From UBA2773 sp964458715 (GTDB lineage Bacteria; Patescibacteriota; Minisyncoccia; Moranbacterales; DUUL01), in assembly GCA_964458715.1 (NCBI GenBank), contig CAYWJP010000006.1:1-38871 (forward strand): DNA of 38,871 nucleotides, read 5' to 3'. Position numbers and translations under genes: made by a program. Numbering within the stretch: position 1 is the stretch's first letter; each line of letters opens with the position of its first letter. This document shows, piece after piece, positions 1 to 8,097 of this stretch. A model generated the notes under the pieces. It was not told where the DNA came from. It ran no database searches and saw only the letters and a list, made by a program, of their open reading frames with translations.

Positions 1-50
1 AAAAATTGATTAAAAATTCGAAATTGATAAAATTTTCTAGAAAATTTTAT

Positions 51-135
51 TGGTGCCGAAGAAGGGACTCGAACCCTTACGCCCGAAAGCACTGGTTCCT
101 AAGACCAGCGTGTATACCAATTTCACCACTTCGGC
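51..135 (-). tRNA. tRNA-Leu (anticodon UAG)
   Basis: On the minus strand the sequence folds as a class II tRNA. The 7-bp acceptor stem is GCCGAAG/CTTCGGC, followed by an encoded ACCA end at 51-54. The anticodon stem CTGGT/ACCAG closes the loop CTTAGGA, giving anticodon TAG. There is a long variable arm, and the T arm has AAGGG/CCCTT around TTCGAGT. The long variable arm and UAG anticodon identify tRNA-Leu reading CUN codons. CCA is genome-encoded. Confidence 0.95.
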
Positions 136-605
136 CTGATAGTTTTTGTTTTAGTAGAGTTTTCTACTGCAATTTAAAAATTTTGGCTAAATTTTATTCA
201 ATTTTTCTCAACCTATATCTATAGGTATCGAAAACTTTCTTAAAATTTATCACAAAATTTTTAAATTTCGTAACGAAAATCTACTAAAACAAAAACTAAA
301 AAGTTTATATTGCAATCAAGAAAATATACTATTTCGGATATTCCAATCTTTATTTACAACACTTAATAGTTTATATTTTTTGAGGAAATGTATCAATAGA
401 AAAAAACCTTCTAATTAATCAAAATCCAAACTATTTCAAATTATTTCAAATCAATTCTAAAATCTGAAATTTAAATTTCAAAAATTTTTGATTTTAGGCA
501 TTTTGCATTTGAACTTTGTCTGGAACAATTTGAAGTAATTTGCCCGTCTCGCCAGAGGCTTGCCGAGGCGGAAGCTTTGACATTGATAATTTTTTGAATA
601 AAAAA
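136..605. other. AT-rich intergenic region with palindromic repeat
   Basis: No gene is visible here. The stretch is very AT-rich. About 416-541 is a copy of a family of long AT-rich imperfect palindromes (also near 10.6, 16.6, 17.4 and 18.6 kb), recognisable by runs like CAAATTATTTCAAAT. It is followed at 543-571 by a small GC-rich hairpin. An AT-only hairpin (arms 586-595 and 600-609, loop GAAT) overlaps the stop codon of the phosphoesterase gene and could serve as a weak terminator on the minus strand. Confidence 0.6.
543..571. repeat. GC-rich hairpin repeat
   Basis: A ~29-bp imperfect palindrome beginning CCCGTCTCGCC and ending GCCGAGGCGG. A nearly identical copy in the opposite orientation lies at 17377-17406. 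Both sit in or beside the same family of AT-rich palindromes, which suggests nested insertion. Confidence 0.7.
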
Positions 606-1580
606 TTATTCTATTACCCATTTTCTGTTTATTTCTTTTAATTTTCCTTTAATTTCAAACCCGCTGGCTAGTTTGTGTCCTCCTCCTTTAAATCTTTTAG
701 CGATGGCTGAAACGTCGACTCCTTTGTGTTCGTCACTTCGTAAACTGGCTTTTATTAGGTTAGGACCTGATTCATAAAGTACTAAGGAAAATTTGGATCC
801 GGCGATAGTGTTTAAAACTTCAGCGATACCCGAGGCGTCTGATTTGGAGGCATTACATTTTTTTAAATCTTTTTCAGTTAAAAACGAAACCACCATTCCA
901 TTTTCTTTGTAAAGCTCGGCTCGTCCTAAGGCAATTGACCATAATTTAAGAGTGCTTAGGGATTTGTTTTCAAAAACTAATTGATTAATTTTTCGAACTG
1001 AAGCACCTCTTTTCATCAAATCACTGACAATTTCTAAAGTTTTAGAAGTAGTGTTGTTGTGTCTGAAACCTCCAGTATCAGTAAAAATTCCGTTTAATAA
1101 ATATTGAGCGGCTTTTTGGGGGATTTTATAATTAATTTCTTTAAAGAAATCATAAATAATTTCGCAAGTGGCGGAGGATTCTGTATTTACTAAATTCAAA
1201 GCTCCTTTGATTGGAGATTTAGGGTGATGATCAATATTGATTACTTGAATTTTGATTTTTTCATTTTCAATTTGCTTGTCCATCGCTAATTTGTAGAAAG
1301 TGTCTTCTCGATCCAATATCATCAAAGTGTCATATTCCGATAAATTATAATCGTTCTCAATTTGTTTTTCCGGAAATAATTTTGAGGAAAGGCTGTCGAT
1401 TTTGTCAACGCTGAGAACAGTGGTTTTCTTTTTTAATTCGTTTCGTAAATAATAGTCTAAAGAAAAAACGGAACTCAAGGAATCTATATCGGGGTTTAAA
1501 TGGGCAACCAAAAGAACATTCTGGCTTTTGAGAAGTTTTTTTTCAAGTATTTCGAAATTTTCTGCTAATTTATTGATCAT
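606..1580 (-). CDS. nrnA: DHH/DHHA1 phosphoesterase, NrnA-like
   Basis: 324 aa, the normal length for NrnA-type bifunctional oligoribonuclease / pAp phosphatases, which degrade 2-5 nt RNAs and recycle 3'-phosphoadenosine 5'-phosphate in the cytoplasm. Visible motifs are: motif I HLNPDID (27-33, usually HxNPDGD, so the Gly is Ile here); Asp90 in LILDRED-like motif II; DHH at 117-119; Asp168 in FTDTGG; and the C-terminal DHHA1 signature GGGH (299-302) followed by ASGFEI. All metal-binding Asp/His positions are present. The start lies 2 nt after the rbfA stop, with a clear AAAGGAG ribosome site inside the end of rbfA, so the two are co-transcribed and probably translationally coupled. rbfA-nrnA is a classic bacterial pairing. 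The family is certain; substrate preference is inferred. Confidence 0.93.
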   Translation of the reverse strand: MINKLAENFEILEKKLLKSQNVLLVAHLNPDIDSLSSVFSLDYYLRNELKKKTTVLSVDKIDSLSSKLFPEKQIENDYNLSEYDTLMILDREDTFYKLAMDKQIENEKIKIQVINIDHHPKSPIKGALNLVNTESSATCEIIYDFFKEINYKIPQKAAQYLLNGIFTDTGGFRHNNTTSKTLEIVSDLMKRGASVRKINQLVFENKSLSTLKLWSIALGRAELYKENGMVVSFLTEKDLKKCNASKSDASGIAEVLNTIAGSKFSLVLYESGPNLIKASLRSDEHKGVDVSAIAKRFKGGGHKLASGFEIKGKLKEINRKWVIE

Positions 1581-1582
1581 TA

Positions 1583-1924
1583 TTATTCTCCTTTATGAAT
1601 TTTATCAAAAATTTCTTCCATCTCGGATAATTTTTCTTGATTTTCATCGGTTACAAATCTTATTTCGGGTAGCGGTTTCATATATAATTTTTTATAAAGA
1701 GTTTTGTTAATTCGACCACGTTCCTTTTTTAAAGTTTTTAAAACATAATCTTTTTCGTTGATTGGGTAAATACTCAATAACGATGTAGCATAGCGTAAAT
1801 CTTTAGAGGTGTCAACCTTTAAAATGGTCACTAAGACCGTATTTTTTAGAGATAATTCCTCTCTGATTATTTGAGCAAGAGTTTCTCGAAGGAGTTGATT
1901 GACTTTTTCGATGCGTTTGGACAT
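1583..1924 (-). CDS. rbfA: Ribosome-binding factor A
   Basis: 113 aa, typical of RbfA, a KH-fold 30S assembly factor that acts on helix 1 of 16S rRNA during late maturation. The family pattern is visible: N-terminal RIEKVNQLLRETLAQII, the central strand with VLVTILKVDTSKDLRYA, and the C-terminal helix with MKPLPEIRFVTDE. It is the first gene of a two-gene minus-strand unit with nrnA, 2 nt upstream. The ribosome site before its ATG is weak, as for many backbone genes here. infB is not adjacent. Confidence 0.92.
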   Translation of the reverse strand: MSKRIEKVNQLLRETLAQIIREELSLKNTVLVTILKVDTSKDLRYATSLLSIYPINEKDYVLKTLKKERGRINKTLYKKLYMKPLPEIRFVTDENQEKLSEMEEIFDKIHKGE

Positions 1925-2213
1925 AAGATTTTTTATTAAAAATAAATTATAAATTTAAAATTCCAAATTCCAAATAAATCACGTCGTTCGCGAACGACAG
2001 TGATAAATCACAAATTACAATTTTCAAAAATTAAAATAAAAGTTTTGAATTTTTAATATTGGTGCTTACCTGACTGCCGGCCCGCTTCGCCGAATCGAGG
2101 CGAGTAGGCAAGGTTTCGAATTTGGTACTTTGCACCCAAAGGGCATAATAGATTTGTGATTTACAATTAGTTTTAGTGAGTTAGTATTATAAATATAATA
2201 ACTAATTGTTTTA
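1925..2213. other. Divergent intergenic region with repeats
   Basis: Spacer between divergent rbfA and the glycosyltransferase gene. It holds AT-rich repeated words and two small GC-rich palindromes: one around TCGTTCGCGAACGA (about 1984-1999) and one at about 2071-2111 containing CTGCCGGCCCGC and GAGGCGAG. A TATAAT at 2194-2199 could be the -10 box for the glycosyltransferase. No good -35 box is seen. Confidence 0.45.
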
Positions 2214-3335
2214 ATGCGTATAGCTATAAATTGTGCTGATTTGGACCACAGTCGAATTGATGGAACTAGAGTCTATATTAAAAAATGTTTGGACTATTTT
2301 GGCGCTTTTGATAATTATAGCGTCTTTACCTTATATCACAAAATGAAATTTAATCCAGAGCTAAAGCCTAAAATTTATTCTAATTATCGAGATGAAGCCA
2401 TTCCATATCCCTTTTGGTGGGTTCAAACTCGCTTTGGTTTTGAAATAAATTACACTCAACCCGATGTTTGTTGGATGCCAATTCAGCAGGTTCCTTTTTT
2501 AGCTGATAAAAAAACCAAAATTGTGATTACCATCCATGATTTGGCTTTTAAATACTTTCCAAATCATTTTCCTTTGATGGATCGGGTTAAATTAGATTTT
2601 TTTACCGAAACAGCGGTTAAACGAGCTGATAAAATTATCGCTGTCTCGGAGGCAACCAAAAAAGATATTTTGAAATTTTATCCCAAAACTAAAGCTGAAA
2701 AAATTAAAGTTATTTATCACGGAGTTGATCAGGGAATCTATTCCCAGAAGATTTCCTTGGAAAAATCTAACAAAATTTTTAATAAATACGCCATTAAAAA
2801 GGATTATTTGTTATATGTTGGGGCTATTCAGCCCCGAAAAAATTTAGAAACTCTAGTTTTGGCTTTTGAAAAATTAAAAGAAAAGGGTGATAAAAAAACT
2901 CAACTAGTTTTAGTTGGGGAGCCGGCTTGGAAATCGGAAAAAATTCTAGAAAAAATCGGAAAATCAAAATTTAGTAAGGATATAATTTTAACTGGCAAAG
3001 TCAGTTTTAAGGATTTGTCAGCTATTTATCAGAAAGCACAAATATTTATTTTTCCGTCTTTATATGAAGGTTTCGGGATTCCGATTTTAGAAGCTTGGGC
3101 TAGCAAAATTCCAGTAATTGTCGCCGATAATTCTAGCTTAAAAGAAATTGGCGGAGAAGCCGTTTTAAAATTTAATGCTCTAGATAGCAGTGAATTATTG
3201 GAGAAAATAAATATTTTGTTAAAACATGATATAATAAGAAAAGAATTGGTAGAAAAAGGAATCAAAAGATTGAAGAAGTTTAGCTGGGAGGAATGTGCTC
3301 AAAAAACTTTAGACTTTATAAAAAATATAAGATGA
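2214..3335 (+). CDS. GT4-family glycosyltransferase
   Basis: 373 aa GT-B fold retaining glycosyltransferase, transferring a sugar from an NDP-sugar to an envelope polysaccharide or lipid acceptor at the cytoplasmic face. The N-terminal half contains the IHDL motif (107-110) and the AVSEATKKDI segment typical of GT4. The nucleotide-binding half starts at LLYVGAIQPRKN (199-210) and carries the E-x7-E signature in EGFGIPILE (285-293). There is no membrane segment. Its stop overlaps the murB start by 4 nt (ATGA), so the two are translationally coupled, placing it with cell-wall genes. Sugar and acceptor cannot be read from sequence; mannosyltransferase-like annotations would be the nearest guess. 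Confidence 0.88.
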   Translation: MRIAINCADLDHSRIDGTRVYIKKCLDYFGAFDNYSVFTLYHKMKFNPELKPKIYSNYRDEAIPYPFWWVQTRFGFEINYTQPDVCWMPIQQVPFLADKKTKIVITIHDLAFKYFPNHFPLMDRVKLDFFTETAVKRADKIIAVSEATKKDILKFYPKTKAEKIKVIYHGVDQGIYSQKISLEKSNKIFNKYAIKKDYLLYVGAIQPRKNLETLVLAFEKLKEKGDKKTQLVLVGEPAWKSEKILEKIGKSKFSKDIILTGKVSFKDLSAIYQKAQIFIFPSLYEGFGIPILEAWASKIPVIVADNSSLKEIGGEAVLKFNALDSSELLEKINILLKHDIIRKELVEKGIKRLKKFSWEECAQKTLDFIKNIR

Positions 3336-4264
3336 AAATACAAGAAATGATTTTGCTGAAAGATTATTCCACTTTTAAAATTGGCGGACCGGCTAAGTAT
3401 TTTGCGGAAGTCGAGACTCTAGAAGGTCTTAAAGAGTCGATTGAGTGGGCGCAAAAAGAAAAGGAAAAATTCATGATTTTGGGCGGTGGAAGTAATATTT
3501 TGTTCAACGATAGAGGTTTTAACGGACTAGTAATCCGGTTGGTCAATAAAAAAATTGGCTTGATTGGTAAAGCGACTATTTCTTGTGAAGCCGGGGTCAT
3601 GTTAAGTGAATTAGTTTCTTTTTCGGTTAAAAATAATTTAACTGGTTTAGAATGGGCGGCTGGGATTCCAGGGACAGTTGGTGGCGCAGTAAGAGGAAAC
3701 GCAGGAGCTTTTGGGTCAGAGATAAAAGATTTGATTCAAAAAGTTGTTTATTTCAATTTGGAAAATTTAAAAGAAGAAAAATGCGATAAGAGCGAATGTC
3801 AATTTGATTATCGTAGCAGTGTTTTCAAAGAATTTGATAATAAAATAATCTGGCAAACTTTTTTTGAATTGAAACTAGCTGAAGGAGTAGATATTCAGGG
3901 AACGATTAAAGATGTCATTCAAAAGCGTCAAGAAAAACATCCTTGCTTAACTTCGTCAGGTTCAGTCGGATCAATTTTCAAAAATCCAATTGTCGGAGAA
4001 GAAATAATCAAAATGTTTGAACAAGAAAAAGGTGTACATTGCAAAAGTAATAAAGTTCCTGCCGGTTGGTTAATCGATATGTGCGATTTGAAGGGCTATC
4101 AAGTTGACGGAGCACAAGTGAGCGATAAGCAGGCTAATTTCATTTTAAATGTTGATGAGGCTAGTGCGGAGGCGGTGGTGGTTTTGATTAGTTTGATTAA
4201 GCAGAAGGTTAGGAACACCTTCAACATACAGTTAGAAGAGGAAGTTGAGCTACCCGGCTATTAA
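3332..4264 (+). CDS. murB: UDP-N-acetylenolpyruvoylglucosamine reductase
   Basis: 310 aa from the ATG that overlaps the preceding stop (ATGA); an earlier in-frame ATG at 3293 would lie deep in the upstream gene and is less likely. MurB is the FAD enzyme that reduces enolpyruvyl-UDP-GlcNAc to UDP-MurNAc in peptidoglycan synthesis. FAD-binding motifs are GGGSNIL (51-57) and AAGIPGTVGGAVRGNAGAFG (109-128). Catalytic residues visible are Arg161 in YRSS, the proton-donor Ser214 in GSIFKNP, and a C-terminal Glu in LEEEVELPG (301-309). The VPAGWLID and KQANF blocks are also present. It is complete and shows all hallmarks of the family. Confidence 0.96.
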   Translation: MKIQEMILLKDYSTFKIGGPAKYFAEVETLEGLKESIEWAQKEKEKFMILGGGSNILFNDRGFNGLVIRLVNKKIGLIGKATISCEAGVMLSELVSFSVKNNLTGLEWAAGIPGTVGGAVRGNAGAFGSEIKDLIQKVVYFNLENLKEEKCDKSECQFDYRSSVFKEFDNKIIWQTFFELKLAEGVDIQGTIKDVIQKRQEKHPCLTSSGSVGSIFKNPIVGEEIIKMFEQEKGVHCKSNKVPAGWLIDMCDLKGYQVDGAQVSDKQANFILNVDEASAEAVVVLISLIKQKVRNTFNIQLEEEVELPGY

Positions 4265-4272
4265 TAGCTAGA

Positions 4273-4385
4273 CTTATGAATTTGGCACACTTCGTCGTCA
4301 AATTCTCTGCCACTCGCTCGTCGTATCATCTAATACGTCTCGCTCGGTGCTCGAATTTTCCTAGAATTGCACTCAAATTAATAAG
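4273..4385. repeat. ~115-bp palindromic intergenic repeat, copy A
   Basis: Outer arms CTTATGAATTTG and CAAATTAATAAG are complementary with one mismatch. The core holds the family signature of a short GTA...TAC hairpin flanked by TCGCTCG/CGCTCGGTGCTCGA words. It lies just after the murB stop, so it may act as its terminator. Confidence 0.75.
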
Positions 4386-4542
4386 CCTCGAAAATTATTT
4401 GAAATTGCACTAAAATTTTTAATTCTACATGTTCGAAGCCGGTGCTCAAATTCTTCTCAAACTGCACTCAAATTTTTAAGTCCAGGAGCTTATTGTGAAA
4501 AATTAAAAATTGATTTGAAATTAAAAATTAGTTTATCCGTAT

Positions 4543-4548
4543 TATAAT
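4543..4548 (+). promoter_or_regulatory. Putative -10 box for hpf
   Basis: Perfect TATAAT 46 nt upstream of the hpf start. No -35 box at standard spacing is seen. Confidence 0.4.
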
Positions 4549-4594
4549 ATAGAAGGGAGAAGTTTGGATATTTTTAATTATTAATACAAAAGAT

Positions 4595-4960
4595 ATGAAA
4601 ATCAGGGAATATTTTGGGGAGGTTGAGTTGAATCCGGAAGAGCGGAAATATTTAATTAAGAAAATAGAAAAAATAGGGGAAAGTTTGCTAGTTAGCTATT
4701 CGCGTGAAGAAATATCGACAGAGTTACGAGTCAGTCAAAATAAAAAGAAAGAATGGTCTTTGGACGTTAGTTTTAAAGTTCCTAAAAACATTTTTCAGGC
4801 AACTCAAAAAGGATTTGATTTAATGAAGGCGATGGACGAAATTGAAGAAATTTTAGTTCGACAGATTTTGCGAAAAAAAGGAAAAGTGCAAGATCTTAGA
4901 AAGCGAGGCAATCGGTCTTTGAGAAAGAAGAGGACTATAGATAGTGATGCAAGGTTTTAG
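4595..4960 (+). CDS. hpf: Ribosome hibernation-promoting factor / RaiA-like protein
   Basis: 121 aa, a short-form S30EA/sigma-54-modulation protein. Members bind the 30S decoding centre in stationary phase and inactivate ribosomes, with or without dimerising them. The sequence fits: an N-terminal amphipathic strand, EERKYLIKKIEKIGESLL, the RVSQNKKKEWSLDVSFKVPKN strand pair, then FDLMKAMDEIEEILVRQILRKKGK, the second helix of the beta-alpha-beta-beta-beta-alpha fold, and a basic tail. It lacks the C-terminal dimerisation domain of long HPF, so it should act as a short HPF/YfiA. It stands alone, flanked by repeats, with a TATAAT box upstream at 4543-4548. Confidence 0.82.
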   Translation: MKIREYFGEVELNPEERKYLIKKIEKIGESLLVSYSREEISTELRVSQNKKKEWSLDVSFKVPKNIFQATQKGFDLMKAMDEIEEILVRQILRKKGKVQDLRKRGNRSLRKKRTIDSDARF

Positions 4961-5098
4961 CGGGATTGGTCTTTATATTCAGCACACTTCTTTGTTTTGG
5001 GACTAAGTTCGAATACCCTTTCTATTCAATCTAAAATTTTTGGCTAAATTATACAAAAATTTTCTTACATTGACTATGGCCAGTGCTTCAAAAATTAA

Positions 5099-5120
5099 CT
5101 GCCTGCCGGCAGGCAGGTTT
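5099..5120. repeat. CCTGCCGGCAGG hairpin repeat
   Basis: The palindrome CTGCCTGCCGGCAGGCAG lies between AAATTAA and GTTTGAA. Copies or near copies occur at 19446-19466 and 21846-21866. Confidence 0.7.
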
Positions 5121-5163
5121 GAATAATTTACCTCAAAAATTTTAAATTTCACTACGAAACTGC

Positions 5164-5256
5164 ATTCGAACTCAATCCTTTTTTCCGCTACTCGTTCGCC
5201 GTACCATTTAGTACGACTCGCTCGGTGCTCAAATCCGCCTCGAATTGCGCTTGAAT
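5164..5256. repeat. ~115-bp palindromic intergenic repeat, copy B
   Basis: Arms ATTCGAACTCAAT and ATTGCGCTTGAAT are partly complementary. The core CGCCGTACCATTTAGTACG matches the core of the other copies. Confidence 0.7.
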
Positions 5257-5300
5257 ATAAAAACCTTTTAATTTGAGATTTGAGTTAATGTTTGATAAAA

Positions 5301-5329
5301 AAAATAACCCTTTTAAATGGGTTATTTTT
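5301..5329 (+). terminator. Intrinsic terminator
   Basis: Stem AAAATAACCC / GGGTTATTTT with an 8-nt loop and a following T run. It works in the plus direction, downstream of hpf. Confidence 0.75.
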
Positions 5330-5430
5330 GTATGTAAAGATATCTCCTCCAAAGGCGGACACGGTGGAATATCCGATTAGACCACATTATTAAGCGAAAA
5401 AACTCGTATTATTTTTAGTGAGAAAAAGTT

Positions 5431-5460
5431 TAGCCCCACTGGTAGTGACCGGCGGGGCTA
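5431..5460 (-). terminator. Terminator of the receiver gene
   Basis: TAGCCCC...GGGGCTA stem with an inner GGT/ACC pairing. On the minus strand it is followed by AAACTTTTT. It sits 8 nt after the stop of the receiver gene. Confidence 0.7.
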
Positions 5461-5467
5461 GGTTTTA

Positions 5468-5821
5468 TTATTTCGAGAGTCTTAAAAGAGTATCTATTAA
5501 GTTCGTTTTTGTTGTTTTGTGAGTTGCCCCTGCTTTTATTAAAATATCATTGAAAGCATCGTTCCCTGAGCAAGCTATGATTGCTCCTTTAAAACCTCTT
5601 TTTATTATTTCCTCAATTAAATATTCTGAGTCAGGTTCTTCGTTGTTTTCGATGCAAGCATCGACGCAGATTAAATCCAAATTATTCCATTGTTTTTCCA
5701 GGATAATTTTAGCTGAATAAAAACTACCTGCTAAAATGATTCGTATTTCTTCGAAAGTCTTATCTTTTTGAACTCTTGAAGTAAAAGCCAGGTTGTCATC
5801 GATTATTAAAATGGTTTTCAT
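5468..5821 (-). CDS. Stand-alone response-regulator receiver domain
   Basis: 117 aa consisting only of a CheY-like receiver domain. Phosphorylation-site residues are present: acidic pair Asp8-Asp9 in LIIDDN, phospho-acceptor Asp54 in LICVDAC, the switch Ser85 in IIACSGN, and conserved Lys102. There is no output domain, so it must act by protein contact or as a phosphate sink in a phosphorelay. It has a strong ribosome site (AAAGGAG, 8 nt before ATG), follows the methyltransferase gene by 84 bp on the same strand and ends in its own terminator. No histidine kinase is in the window. Which kinase and partner it uses is unknown. Confidence 0.86.
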   Translation of the reverse strand: MKTILIIDDNLAFTSRVQKDKTFEEIRIILAGSFYSAKIILEKQWNNLDLICVDACIENNEEPDSEYLIEEIIKRGFKGAIIACSGNDAFNDILIKAGATHKTTKTNLIDTLLRLSK

Positions 5822-5905
5822 TTTTTTCTCCTTTCAAAATTTTAATTTAAGGTGCTGTTAAGTTTGAAATTGAAAATTAACAATAATGTTGTCGAAAGAC
5901 AATAA

Positions 5906-6703
5906 TTATTTTTCAGCAACAAATATTATTTGTTGTTTTTCTTTGGAATAAGGGTCGCCTTTCCAGTTGCTATAGGCGATACATTTGGAAAAGCCAACTT
6001 CAAGGCACATTTCTATGAATTCTTTTTCTTCATAGACTCTGACGGAGTATTTTCTGGTTTTAGTTTCTCCGCTTGGTTTCGTTATTGTCCAGAAGCCATC
6101 CATTCTGCTGGTTTTTTCATTAAGGATTTCAACTATTTCTAATTTTCCGCCTGATAGAAGAGTTCGCTCTTCCCATTCCTTAAATTTTTTGGCTCTGACA
6201 TAAGGTAAATTCACATCAGTTTCCATCAGAAATTTGCCTCTAGCTTTAAGAGATTTATAAAAATTCCGTAAAACTTGCAGATTTTCCTCATCGTTTTTGT
6301 AGAATCCGAATGAATAGCACATGTTGATTACTACATCGAAGAAATCTACATATTTTAACTTAATCATCTCAGATAATTTGAATAATGCAGTTAATTTTTC
6401 TTGTTCGCCTTGGTTTTTAGCAAATTCGAGGTGTTTCGGATTAATATCTAATCCAAGCACTTTATTGAAACCTCTTTTTGCTAATTCTAGGCTGTGTCTG
6501 CCATAACCGCAGGGAATGTCTAAAATTTTTGCTTCTTTTTTTAATTTTAATAACTTAATAACCCCGTTTACGTCGGTTGCGGTTCTTTCCGTCAAGTTTA
6601 ATTTGTCTTTCAGGTAGCCTTCTTCGGAATTATCACCTTCCATATAGAATTCACCAAAAAAATTATATACCGGTTGCCACCAAAGAGGATTGATTTTATT
6701 CAT
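5906..6703 (-). CDS. Class I SAM-dependent methyltransferase
   Basis: 265 aa. The Rossmann-fold SAM site is clear: motif I ILDIPCGYGRHSLELAKRG (60-78), the acidic end of strand 2 in LGLDINP (83-89), and motif IV-like FFDVVINMCYSFGFY (121-135). It starts with NPLWWQPVYNFFGEFY, a pattern seen in small-molecule-type methyltransferases (Methyltransf_25/11 families). The C-terminal strands with VYEEKEFIEMCLEVGF complete the fold. It has an AAAGGAG ribosome site directly upstream, unlike most backbone genes here, and is the first gene of a probable unit with the receiver. The substrate cannot be inferred. Confidence 0.85.
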   Translation of the reverse strand: MNKINPLWWQPVYNFFGEFYMEGDNSEEGYLKDKLNLTERTATDVNGVIKLLKLKKEAKILDIPCGYGRHSLELAKRGFNKVLGLDINPKHLEFAKNQGEQEKLTALFKLSEMIKLKYVDFFDVVINMCYSFGFYKNDEENLQVLRNFYKSLKARGKFLMETDVNLPYVRAKKFKEWEERTLLSGGKLEIVEILNEKTSRMDGFWTITKPSGETKTRKYSVRVYEEKEFIEMCLEVGFSKCIAYSNWKGDPYSKEKQQIIFVAEK

Positions 6704-6887
6704 TTAAGTTCTCCTTTGAAAGATTTTATGTCAAGTTGCTGAGCACTAAAGAGTAGTATAAGAATCAATAAAAGTCAAATAGAATTTAATATAGAAAATG
6801 CATTTTAGCAGAAAGTTTTTCCATTTTTTGCTAATGGTTTTGTGAAAATATTCTACAATTAATACTATGATTAATTTTAATGATAAT

Positions 6888-6913
6888 AAAACCGCTCATT
6901 GTAGAGCGGTTTT
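6888..6913. terminator. Bidirectional-looking hairpin terminator
   Basis: A perfect 10-bp stem AAAACCGCTC / GAGCGGTTTT with a 6-nt loop, between the minus-strand DUF4349 gene and the start of the minus-strand methyltransferase. T residues follow on the plus strand; on the minus strand the U tract is within the stem. Confidence 0.75.
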
Positions 6914-6939
6914 ATTTTTTATTTTTATTTCAGAGAAGT

Positions 6940-7899
6940 TTAGCTTTTAATTTTTCTCCAAAGTTTTTTACCGATCCAGTAAATAATTCCTAGGAATAGT
7001 AGGAATGGAATTAAAGAAGGGATGCCAACAATTATAAATCGGATAATTCCATCAACAAAATCTTGGGAGTTGTTGAGTAAATCACTAAAGGATTTCTTGA
7101 TTACTTGCCAAGGACGCCAGTCATTTTGAATAGGAGTAATTTCAATATCTTCGCTCAGATTGATCGTAATAGTGGACATATTAGTCTGAGAATTCATAAA
7201 TTTAATCTGTCCCTCTAATCTTTCTATTTCTCCTCGAACTCGAGCAATTTGCTTAGTAACTGCTAAAACATCCTCAATATCTCCAGTTCGATCTAAAATT
7301 TTAACGAAACTTTGTTCCTCGGCTTGTTTGTTTTTTAATTGGGCTTGAAGGTCAGTGTAGCGTTCGGTAACATCTTGGCCGGTAGTAGATTCAGAAATTA
7401 CTTGAGTGGCGATTGTTTTAATTTGAGTTAGAGTTACTTCAAATTTTTCTATAGGAACTTTGATGGTAATATTACCGCTTTTTTGTCCCTTAACTCTTTC
7501 ATAAAAATTAGTAGAAAAAACTTCACCAGTTTGATTTTTAGTAATTAGACTAATTTCAGCCGCCGCTTTTTCGGTATTTTCAATTTTTAAGTTTAAATCA
7601 CCATTTTTGATTACTTTTTTTTCGATAGGAGGGATTGTAGCGGAAGTTTCGCTTTCTATCGCTTCTTGACTGAAAGCGGTATTTTCAGCTTGCATCATGC
7701 CTGCCTCCATAATATCTTCTTGCAAATCCATTCCTCTGTTTTGTATCATCGGAGAGCCAAGAGAGGATGTTTTTTTGAATTGATTGTCGCTTGTTTTATT
7801 ACCAGTAATAATTCCAAAAATAATCCACAAAGCAATTATTCCAATAATTATTCCAATTACTTTTAGTGTCGGCTTAAATTTCTCGATAATTTTCTTCAT
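6940..7899 (-). CDS. DUF4349 membrane protein
   Basis: 319 aa. One membrane segment lies near the N terminus (about 13-32), then a Gly/Met/Glu-rich linker. The DUF4349 domain begins at KKVIKNGDLNLKIENTEKAA, with the typical GEVFSTNFYERVKGQKSGNI strand set and a long coiled coil (ERYTDLQAQLKNKQAEE...VRGEIERLEGQIKFMNSQT). It ends with STITINLSE and a second membrane segment (about 285-310) followed by a basic tail. DUF4349 proteins are often lipoproteins; here the anchor is a transmembrane helix with no lipobox. Function is unknown; the topology implies an external domain held by two helices. Monocistronic, ended by the hairpin at 6888-6913. Confidence 0.82.
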   Translation of the reverse strand: MKKIIEKFKPTLKVIGIIIGIIALWIIFGIITGNKTSDNQFKKTSSLGSPMIQNRGMDLQEDIMEAGMMQAENTAFSQEAIESETSATIPPIEKKVIKNGDLNLKIENTEKAAAEISLITKNQTGEVFSTNFYERVKGQKSGNITIKVPIEKFEVTLTQIKTIATQVISESTTGQDVTERYTDLQAQLKNKQAEEQSFVKILDRTGDIEDVLAVTKQIARVRGEIERLEGQIKFMNSQTNMSTITINLSEDIEITPIQNDWRPWQVIKKSFSDLLNNSQDFVDGIIRFIIVGIPSLIPFLLFLGIIYWIGKKLWRKIKS

Positions 7900-8000
7900 T
7901 TTATTTTTTTAAATATTATTTTTAATTATTATTATTTTAACTCATTTTCAATTTTTTTCAAAGCGAAAACTTTTAACTTTACAAACTTTTATTATTTTTA

Positions 8001-8029
8001 TTGACATTCTGAATTAAATTTATTAAACT
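8001..8029 (+). promoter_or_regulatory. khpA promoter
   Basis: Perfect -35 TTGACA (8001-8006), a 17-bp spacer and -10 TAAACT (8024-8029). Transcription would start near 8036, giving a leader of about 97 nt before khpA. The secA promoter uses the same -10 variant. Confidence 0.7.
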
Positions 8030-8048
8030 ATGAATGTATTTCCTGACA

Positions 8049-8097
8049 GAACTTTCAAGGTCGATGTCGCGGGATTTCCGGAAGGGATTCTTGAAAG
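8049..8097 (+). promoter_or_regulatory. Structured 5' leader hairpin upstream of khpA
   Basis: A perfect 8-bp stem CTTTCAAG / CTTGAAAG encloses a GC-rich loop with an inner TTCCGGAA palindrome. It lies wholly within the predicted leader of khpA and does not cover its start. It could be a structured leader or a protein-binding site; no known riboswitch class is recognised. Confidence 0.45.

Larger units (their letters stand above)
4265..4594. other. Intergenic region: terminator-like palindrome repeat and promoter
   Basis: No gene. 4273-4385 is a copy of the ~115-bp palindromic repeat described separately. The rest is AT-rich repeated words (CTCAAATT, CAAATTTTTAA). A TATAAT -10 box at 4543-4548 precedes the hibernation-factor gene. 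Confidence 0.55.
4961..5467. other. 507-bp intergenic region with several repeats and terminators
   Basis: No gene. It holds a degenerate copy of the 115-bp palindrome family, a GC-rich hairpin at 5099-5120, another family copy at 5164-5256, a plus-strand terminator at 5301-5329 and a minus-strand terminator at 5431-5460. A short segment at about 5343-5383 (CTCCTCC...GGCGGAC...CCGATTAGACC) is more GC-rich and unexplained; it resembles neither a complete tRNA nor the other repeats. Confidence 0.6.

Noticed and set aside
6..224. 72-residue reading frame across the tRNA gene
   Set aside because: It is antisense to tRNA-Leu; its RRRDSNPYARK-like peptide is the usual by-product of translating through a tRNA.
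3293..3331. Earlier in-frame start for murB
   Set aside because: It would overlap the glycosyltransferase by 43 nt with no ribosome site, while the ATGA overlap at 3332 gives a normal MurB N terminus.
5343..5383. tRNA-like GC-rich segment
   Set aside because: No cloverleaf, T loop or CCA can be assembled; left as unexplained sequence.
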